From Streptomyces aureoverticillatus (GTDB lineage Bacteria; Actinomycetota; Actinomycetes; Streptomycetales; Streptomycetaceae), in contig NZ_BMSY01000001.1 in NCBI RefSeq assembly GCF_014649395.1, positions 930,001-994,000 of the forward strand: DNA of 64,000 nt, given 5' to 3'. Shown one piece after another: positions 59,215 through 64,000 of the stretch (position 1 is the first letter of the stretch; each line of letters starts with the position of its first letter). Position numbers and translations under genes: made by a program. The notes beneath the pieces were generated by a model. It saw only the letters and a list, made by a program, of their open reading frames with translations. It had not been told where the DNA came from and did no database searches.

Positions 59215-60791
59215 GACTTGCCTCCTGCGAGGAGCTGCTGGACGGCCGGGTCGGTGAGGCCGAGGAGGGCCGCGGGCCAGAGGCCGGCGAGGACGGTGAG
59301 GGCGACGAGGGGCGTCCAGGCGGCGAACTCGTAGCCGTGGACGTCGGCGAGCTTCGGCGCGCCCGAGGGCTCGGCGGTCGGGCCCATGCAGACGCGGCGT
59401 ACGACGACGAGCATGTACGCGGCCGTGAGCAGGGTGCCGAACGCGGCGATCGCCATGAACGTGAGGAACGCCGGGCGGCTCAGCTCGTCGGCGGGCTTGA
59501 ACGCGCCGAATAGGGCGAGCATCTCGCCCCAGAATCCGGCGAGTCCGGGAAGGCCGAGCGAGGCGACGGCACCGAAGGCGAGCAGGCCGCCGAGGCGCGG
59601 GGCCCTGCCGTAGAGGGCGGCGCCGGACTCCTTGGCCAGGGTGTCGAGGTCGCTGCTGCCGGTGCGGTCCTTGAGCGCTCCGACGAGGAAGAACAGCAGG
59701 CCGGTGATGAGGCCGTGGGCGATGTTGGCGAACAGCGCGCCGTTCACGCCGGTGGGCGTCATGGTCGAGATGCCGAGGAGTACGAAGCCCATGTGGCCGA
59801 CGGAGGAGTACGCGATGAGGCGCTTGAGGTCGCCCTTCGCGCCGGGCCTGGCGAGGGCGAGGCAGGCGAGCGATCCGTAGATGATCCCGACGACGGCGAA
59901 CGCGGCGAGATAGGGCGCGAACGTCTCCATCCCGTCGGGCGCGATCGGCAGCAGGATCCGGACGAACCCGTACGTTCCCATCTTCAGCAGGACACCGGCC
60001 AGCAGGACCGATCCGACGGTGGGCGCGGCGGTGTGGGCGTCCGGCAGCCAGCTGTGCAGCGGCCACATCGGCGTCTTGACCGCGAGCCCGATCCCGATCG
60101 CCAGAACGGCGATGACCTGCACGGATGTGCTCAGCTCGCGGTCGTTGTCAGTGGCGAGTGCCACCATGTCGAATGTGCCCGCCCTCAGCCCGATGAGGAG
60201 CAGGCCGAGCAGCATGACGACGGAACCGAGCAGCGTGTAGAGGATGAACTTCCAGGCGGCCTGCGTGCGTTGGGCGCCGCCCCAGCGGGCGATGAGGAAG
60301 TACATCGGGATGAGGACCATCTCGAAGGCGAGGAAGAACAGCAGCAGATCGAGGACGGCGAAGGTGGCGAGGGTGCCGGACTCGAGTACGAGCAGCAGGG
60401 CCACAAATGCCTTGGGGGACGGGCCCGATGGCATTTTGAAGTAGCTGTACAGCGCGCAGAGGAAGGTCAGCAGCGCGGTCAGGACCAGGAGGGGGAGCGA
60501 GATGCCGTCGATGCCGAGGTGGATGCGCACGTCGAGTGCGGGGATCCAGCTGATGTCCGTCGTGGCCTGGATCTTCGACGGGTGGTCGTGGTCGAAGCCG
60601 AGGGCGAGGACGATCGCGGCGGCGAGGATCACGCCGGTCACGGTCACGCCGTGGCGCAGCACGGCCTGGTCCGGGGACTTCCCCTTCAGCCCGGGCGGGG
60701 CCGGCAGGAGAGCGGCGACGGCGCCGATGAGCGGGCCGACGACGATCAACGCGAGAAGGAACTGCATCACTGACTCACTGATACCGATCAC
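59211..60791 (-). CDS. nuoM: NADH-quinone oxidoreductase subunit M
   Basis: Second antiporter-like subunit of complex I. 526 residues if translation starts at GTG (MIGISESV...), or 518 from an internal ATG (MQFLLALIVVGPLIG); I cannot decide between them. Key pieces: FFLAFEMVLIPMYFLI with the conserved Glu, AVKTPMWPLHSWLPDAHTAA with Lys, and DLKRLIAYSSVGHMG. 6 bp after nuoL. Confidence 0.93.
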   Translation of the reverse strand: MIGISESVMQFLLALIVVGPLIGAVAALLPAPPGLKGKSPDQAVLRHGVTVTGVILAAAIVLALGFDHDHPSKIQATTDISWIPALDVRIHLGIDGISLPLLVLTALLTFLCALYSYFKMPSGPSPKAFVALLLVLESGTLATFAVLDLLLFFLAFEMVLIPMYFLIARWGGAQRTQAAWKFILYTLLGSVVMLLGLLLIGLRAGTFDMVALATDNDRELSTSVQVIAVLAIGIGLAVKTPMWPLHSWLPDAHTAAPTVGSVLLAGVLLKMGTYGFVRILLPIAPDGMETFAPYLAAFAVVGIIYGSLACLALARPGAKGDLKRLIAYSSVGHMGFVLLGISTMTPTGVNGALFANIAHGLITGLLFFLVGALKDRTGSSDLDTLAKESGAALYGRAPRLGGLLAFGAVASLGLPGLAGFWGEMLALFGAFKPADELSRPAFLTFMAIAAFGTLLTAAYMLVVVRRVCMGPTAEPSGAPKLADVHGYEFAAWTPLVALTVLAGLWPAALLGLTDPAVQQLLAGGKS

Positions 60792-60797
60792 GGCTGC

Positions 60798-62792
60798 TCA
60801 CGCTCCGGCGGTGGCGACGAGGACGGCGGCGACCGCCAGGACGACGGTGCCCGCGAGCAGCGCGCTCAGATAGGTCTGCACGTTGCCGGTCTGCGCGCGG
60901 CGGACGGCCGCGCCGAGCCAGCGGGGTGCGGTGCCCGCGCCGCGTACGTAGGTGTCCACGACCTCGCGGTCGAGGAAGCGGACGAGGCGGGCGCCGGCCT
61001 GGACGGGGCGGACGAACAGGGCCGCGTATACGGCGTCGAGGTGGAAGCCGACGGCGGCGTGGCGGTGCAGCGGGCCGAGCAGGAGGCGGCCCGGGTCCGC
61101 CGGGTCGGGGGCACTCGCGACATCTCCGTACGCGGGCGCGTGCGTGGCGATGGCCTCCGCCTCGACCTGGCCCGCGTCGGCGTCCGGGTGGGCGGCGACC
61201 GCGCCGATCGGGACGCGGGCGGCGAGCGCGGTGGTGTGCCGCCACGCGCCGTACGTGACCAGGGCGCCGACGAGGGCGAGGCCCGTGCCGAGGACGGAGG
61301 TGGTGAGCGTCGGGGCGAGCTTGTGGCCGTCGAACCAGTCCGGGAGGACGCCGACGGTCACGCCGAAGGCGAGCGACGGGACGGCGAGCACCCAGAGCAC
61401 GGCTGTCATGGCCACGGGCTGCTTTCCGTGGTCGGGTGCGTCGGCTCCCCTGCCGTAGAAGGCGAGTAGCCACAGACGGGCCGCGTAGGCGGCGGTGAGC
61501 AGGGCCGTGACCAGGCCGGCGACGAGGACGATCCAGCCCGCCGACTCCGGGGCGGACTCGGCGTGGCCGGTGGCCGTGTGCTCGGCGGCGCCGAGGACGG
61601 CCTCCTTGGAGAAGAAGCCGCTGAACGGCGGGATCGCGGCGAGCGCGAGGAGCGCCACGGTCATCGTCCAGTAGGCGTCGGGGACGCGGGCGCGCAGGTC
61701 CTTCATGCGGGACATCGCGGCCAGCGAGTTGGTGCCGGCGGCGTGGATGATCACGCCGGCGGCGAGGAACAGCAGCGCCTTGAAGGCGCCGTGGGACAGG
61801 AGGTGGAAGACGGCCGCGCCGCGGTCGCCGACGGCGAGGGCGCCGGTCATGTAGCCGAGCTGGCCGATCGTCGAGTACGCGAGGACGCGCTTGATGTCGT
61901 CCTGCGCGAGCGCGGCGAGCGCCGAACCGGCCATCGTGACGGCGGCCATGACGGCGAGGACGACCAGGGCCGCCGCCGAGGCGGCGAACACCGGGAGGAG
62001 CCGGGCGATGAAGTAGACACCGGCGGCGACCATCGTCGCGGCGTGGATGAGCGCGGAGACGGGGGTCGGGCCCGCCATCGCGTCGGGCAGCCAGGTGTGC
62101 AGCGGGAACTGCGCGGACTTGCCCGCGACGCCCGCGAGGAGCAGCAGCGCGACGAGAGTGGGGTGGTCGAGGCCGCCGTCCGCGACGGTGGCCAGGATCT
62201 CCGTGATCCGGAACGAGTCGGCGTCCACGGCGAGGGCGAACAGACCGATCAGGAAGGGGACGTCGCCGAGCTTGGTGACCAGGAAGGCCTTCAGGGAGGC
62301 GGCGCGCGCCTCGGGCGTCTCCCAGTAGTGGCCGACGAGGAAGTACGAGCAGATGCCCATGATCTCCCAGCCGACCAGGAGCACCATCAGGTCGCCGGAG
62401 TAGACGACGAGCAGCATCGCGGAGGTGAAGAGCGAGACCAGGGCGGCGTACGAGGGGTAGCGCGGGTCGTCGCGCAGGTAGGCCGTCGAGTAGATCTGCA
62501 CGCAGGAGGCGACGACGCCGACGAGGACGGCGACGAGGGCGGCGAAGCCGTCGATGTGCAGGGCGAGTTCGACGGGCACCGAACCCGTGGGGGTGAGCTG
62601 GGTGGCCGCGTCCACCGCGTGGTCGCCGCCCTGGCGGGCGGCCACGACAGCGGCGAGCACGAGGGAGGTGAGCGCGGGAAGGACGGCCAGCGGACGGGCG
62701 AGGCCGGGGACCGTGCGGCCGAGCAGTAGTCCGGCGACGGCGCCGAGGAACGGCAGCAGGGGGACGAGGACGGCGAGGGTGGTCGTGGTCAC
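60798..62792 (-). CDS. nuoL: NADH-quinone oxidoreductase subunit L
   Basis: Third and largest antiporter-like subunit of complex I, with the long lateral helix of the membrane arm. 664 residues from [20 protein letters not shown]. Conserved: [40 protein letters not shown] with Lys, and [17 protein letters not shown]. Overlaps nuoK by four bases. Confidence 0.95.
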   Translation of the reverse strand: MTTTTLAVLVPLLPFLGAVAGLLLGRTVPGLARPLAVLPALTSLVLAAVVAARQGGDHAVDAATQLTPTGSVPVELALHIDGFAALVAVLVGVVASCVQIYSTAYLRDDPRYPSYAALVSLFTSAMLLVVYSGDLMVLLVGWEIMGICSYFLVGHYWETPEARAASLKAFLVTKLGDVPFLIGLFALAVDADSFRITEILATVADGGLDHPTLVALLLLAGVAGKSAQFPLHTWLPDAMAGPTPVSALIHAATMVAAGVYFIARLLPVFAASAAALVVLAVMAAVTMAGSALAALAQDDIKRVLAYSTIGQLGYMTGALAVGDRGAAVFHLLSHGAFKALLFLAAGVIIHAAGTNSLAAMSRMKDLRARVPDAYWTMTVALLALAAIPPFSGFFSKEAVLGAAEHTATGHAESAPESAGWIVLVAGLVTALLTAAYAARLWLLAFYGRGADAPDHGKQPVAMTAVLWVLAVPSLAFGVTVGVLPDWFDGHKLAPTLTTSVLGTGLALVGALVTYGAWRHTTALAARVPIGAVAAHPDADAGQVEAEAIATHAPAYGDVASAPDPADPGRLLLGPLHRHAAVGFHLDAVYAALFVRPVQAGARLVRFLDREVVDTYVRGAGTAPRWLGAAVRRAQTGNVQTYLSALLAGTVVLAVAAVLVATAGA

Positions 62793-63214
62793 GCGGGGGC
62801 CTCAGCCTTCTGCGACGCCTTGCCCTCCGCGGGCTGGTCGGGCTCGTCGGGCTCGTCGGCGGCGGCGCCTTCGGAGTCGCGGCCGCCGCCGTCACCGCCG
62901 TCGTCGGGGCGTTCGGCGGTGTCGCGGAGGTCGTCGACGGCGGAGGTGCCGCGGTTGCGGTAGACCGCCAGGACGATCGCGAGGCCGATGCCGATCTCGG
63001 CGGCGGCGATGGCGATGGTGAACAGGGTCAGGGCCTGGCCGGCGTGCAGGGCGTCGCGCAGCCAGACGTCGAAGGCGACGAGGTTGAGGTTGACGGCGTT
63101 GAGCATGAGCTCGACGGACATCAGGACCAGGATCGCGTTGCGCCGGGCGAGCACGCCGTACAGGCCGACGCAGAAGAGGAGGACGGCGAGGACCGCGGGA
63201 TAGGCGAGGTGCAT
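62789..63214 (-). CDS. nuoK: NADH-quinone oxidoreductase subunit K
   Basis: Small three-helix complex I subunit with the conserved Glu in [12 protein letters not shown]. 141 residues, against about 100 in E. coli: the extra C-terminal part ([20 protein letters not shown]... to the end) is hydrophilic, Asp/Glu/Gly/Pro-rich and predicted disordered. Overlaps nuoJ and nuoL (ATGA each). Confidence 0.93.
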   Translation of the reverse strand: MHLAYPAVLAVLLFCVGLYGVLARRNAILVLMSVELMLNAVNLNLVAFDVWLRDALHAGQALTLFTIAIAAAEIGIGLAIVLAVYRNRGTSAVDDLRDTAERPDDGGDGGGRDSEGAAADEPDEPDQPAEGKASQKAEAPA

Positions 63215-63855
63215 CAGCGCTGCTCCTTGTCGCCGGCTCTGTCGCTGGGGGCGCCGGCCGGGCCGGGGCGGGACGTGCCGGGGTCTTCGGAGCGGGCGGC
63301 GTTCCTGCGGGACAGGACGATCGCGCCGACGAGCGCGGCGAGCAGCAGGACCGAGAGCGCCTCGAAGGGCAGGACCCAGTGCCGGAAGAGGATCGAGCCG
63401 GTCACCTCGGTGGTGCCCTGCGGCTTGTCGAGGTCGATCCACTGCGTACGGAAGGCGTCGACGACGACCCAGACCAGGGCGGCGGCCGCGGCGAGCGCCA
63501 CGGCCAGCGCGGCGGGCCGGTTGCCCGAGTCGGCGTCCGGGGAGCGGCCGATGGGCGCCCTGGTGAGCATCAGGCCGAAGAGGAGGAGGACGACGACGGA
63601 GCCCACATAGATGAGGACCTGGACCCAGGCGATGAACTCGGCGGTCAGGAGCAGGTACTCGACGGCGAGCCCGCCGAGCGCCACCACCAGCCACAGCGCG
63701 GCGTGCACGAGCTGCCGGGTGGTGACGGTGACGACGGCCGCGCCGAGGGTGACGAGACCGACGAGGACGAAGGCGATCTCGACGCCGGTCGGGGAGAGGA
63801 AGCCCTGGGGGGCGGCGGCTGCGAGGGTGCCGTGGCCGGTTGCTGCGAAGGTCAT
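63214..63855 (-). CDS. nuoJ: NADH-quinone oxidoreductase subunit J
   Basis: Membrane subunit of complex I, 213 residues from [20 protein letters not shown] with five hydrophobic segments; the [24 protein letters not shown] segment (here [20 protein letters not shown]) is the pi-bulge helix linked to coupling. Overlaps nuoI and nuoK. Confidence 0.94.
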   Translation of the reverse strand: MTFAATGHGTLAAAAPQGFLSPTGVEIAFVLVGLVTLGAAVVTVTTRQLVHAALWLVVALGGLAVEYLLLTAEFIAWVQVLIYVGSVVVLLLFGLMLTRAPIGRSPDADSGNRPAALAVALAAAAALVWVVVDAFRTQWIDLDKPQGTTEVTGSILFRHWVLPFEALSVLLLAALVGAIVLSRRNAARSEDPGTSRPGPAGAPSDRAGDKEQR

Positions 63856-64000
63856 GCCTGGCCCTCCCCCGGCTCGGCCTGCTCGGACGCTTCGGCCTGC
63901 TCGGCCTGCTGCTGTGCGGCGAGCTTCTCGGCGGCCTTGCGGGCCGCGGCGAGTTCCTTGGGTTCCTCGGCGGCCGGGTCCAGGGCGGGCGGGGCGGGGA
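63852..64000 (-). CDS. nuoI: NADH-quinone oxidoreductase subunit I, C-terminal tail (partial)
   Basis: Only the last 48 codons lie in the window, reading [20 protein letters not shown] ... and ending PGEGQA. The TGA overlaps the nuoJ start (ATGA). The tail is Ala/Glu/Gln-rich, as is usual for Streptomyces NuoI, whose 8Fe ferredoxin domain lies beyond base 64000. Identity is inferred from position and tail style. Confidence 0.75.
   Translation of the reverse strand, partial: PAPPALDPAAEEPKELAAARKAAEKLAAQQQAEQAEASEQAEPGEGQA

Overview
The window is a high-GC actinobacterial chromosome segment, almost certainly Streptomyces. The evidence is the gene order (nuo, htpX, yajQ, rpmG, murB, add, aspC, secE-nusG, rplKA, rplJL, rpoBC, rpsLG-fusA-tuf, S10 and spc operons), frequent GTG/TTG starts, long N- or C-terminal tails on several ribosomal proteins and a 1161-residue RpoB that begins with TTG. 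No species is assigned.

Bases 1-36253 hold the core information-processing cluster, all on the minus strand. Read in transcription order from high to low coordinate it runs tRNA-Trp, secE, nusG, a secreted DUF2690-like protein, rplK-rplA, two paralogous lipoproteins, rplJ-rplL, rpoB-rpoC, a DUF1707/DUF4190 protein, rpsL-rpsG-fusA-tuf, the S10 operon (rpsJ to rpsQ), the spc operon (rplN to rplO), secY-adk, map, infA-rpmJ-rpsM-rpsK and the start of rpoA (cut by the window edge). Strong hairpins separate these units: between rpsQ and rplN, rplO and secY, adk and map, rpoB and rpoC, and after tuf, rplA, both lipoprotein genes, nusG and others. A candidate rplJ promoter followed by a leader with a long-range helix and an attenuator-like terminator suggests autogenous L10 control.

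Bases 36374-47063 are housekeeping and accessory genes: aspartate aminotransferase, adenosine deaminase, murB, a TetR-controlled MFS exporter (matching operators at both genes), a HadA/HadB-like dehydratase pair, rpmG with tRNA-Met and tRNA-Thr, a cytosine-deaminase-like protein that lacks several catalytic residues, an NAD(P)-binding protein, and a 45-nt internally deleted class II tRNA (probably tRNA-Tyr) that still has its terminator.

Bases 47533-55542 are an 8.0-kb integrative element in the 3' end of the yajQ-family gene, bounded by 19-bp direct repeats. It carries a tyrosine integrase, a repressor-like HTH protein, a compact divergent promoter/operator switch, an AlpA/Xis-like protein, a primase-polymerase, a P-loop replication ATPase, an iteron-rich candidate origin, a GNAT acetyltransferase, an XRE/TPR-type regulator and a small cysteine-containing protein. 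It has no recognisable TraB/FtsK translocase and no capsid genes. The layout resembles the int/repressor | xis/pri/rep/ori plan of phage satellites as closely as it resembles a stripped-down actinomycete integrative element (AICE). It is the most interesting object in the window.

Bases 55618-64000 return to the chromosome: the displaced yajQ terminator, a GlsB-type membrane protein, htpX-yccF, and the distal part of the respiratory complex I operon (nuoI, partial, to nuoN), all on the minus strand with overlapping stop and start codons.
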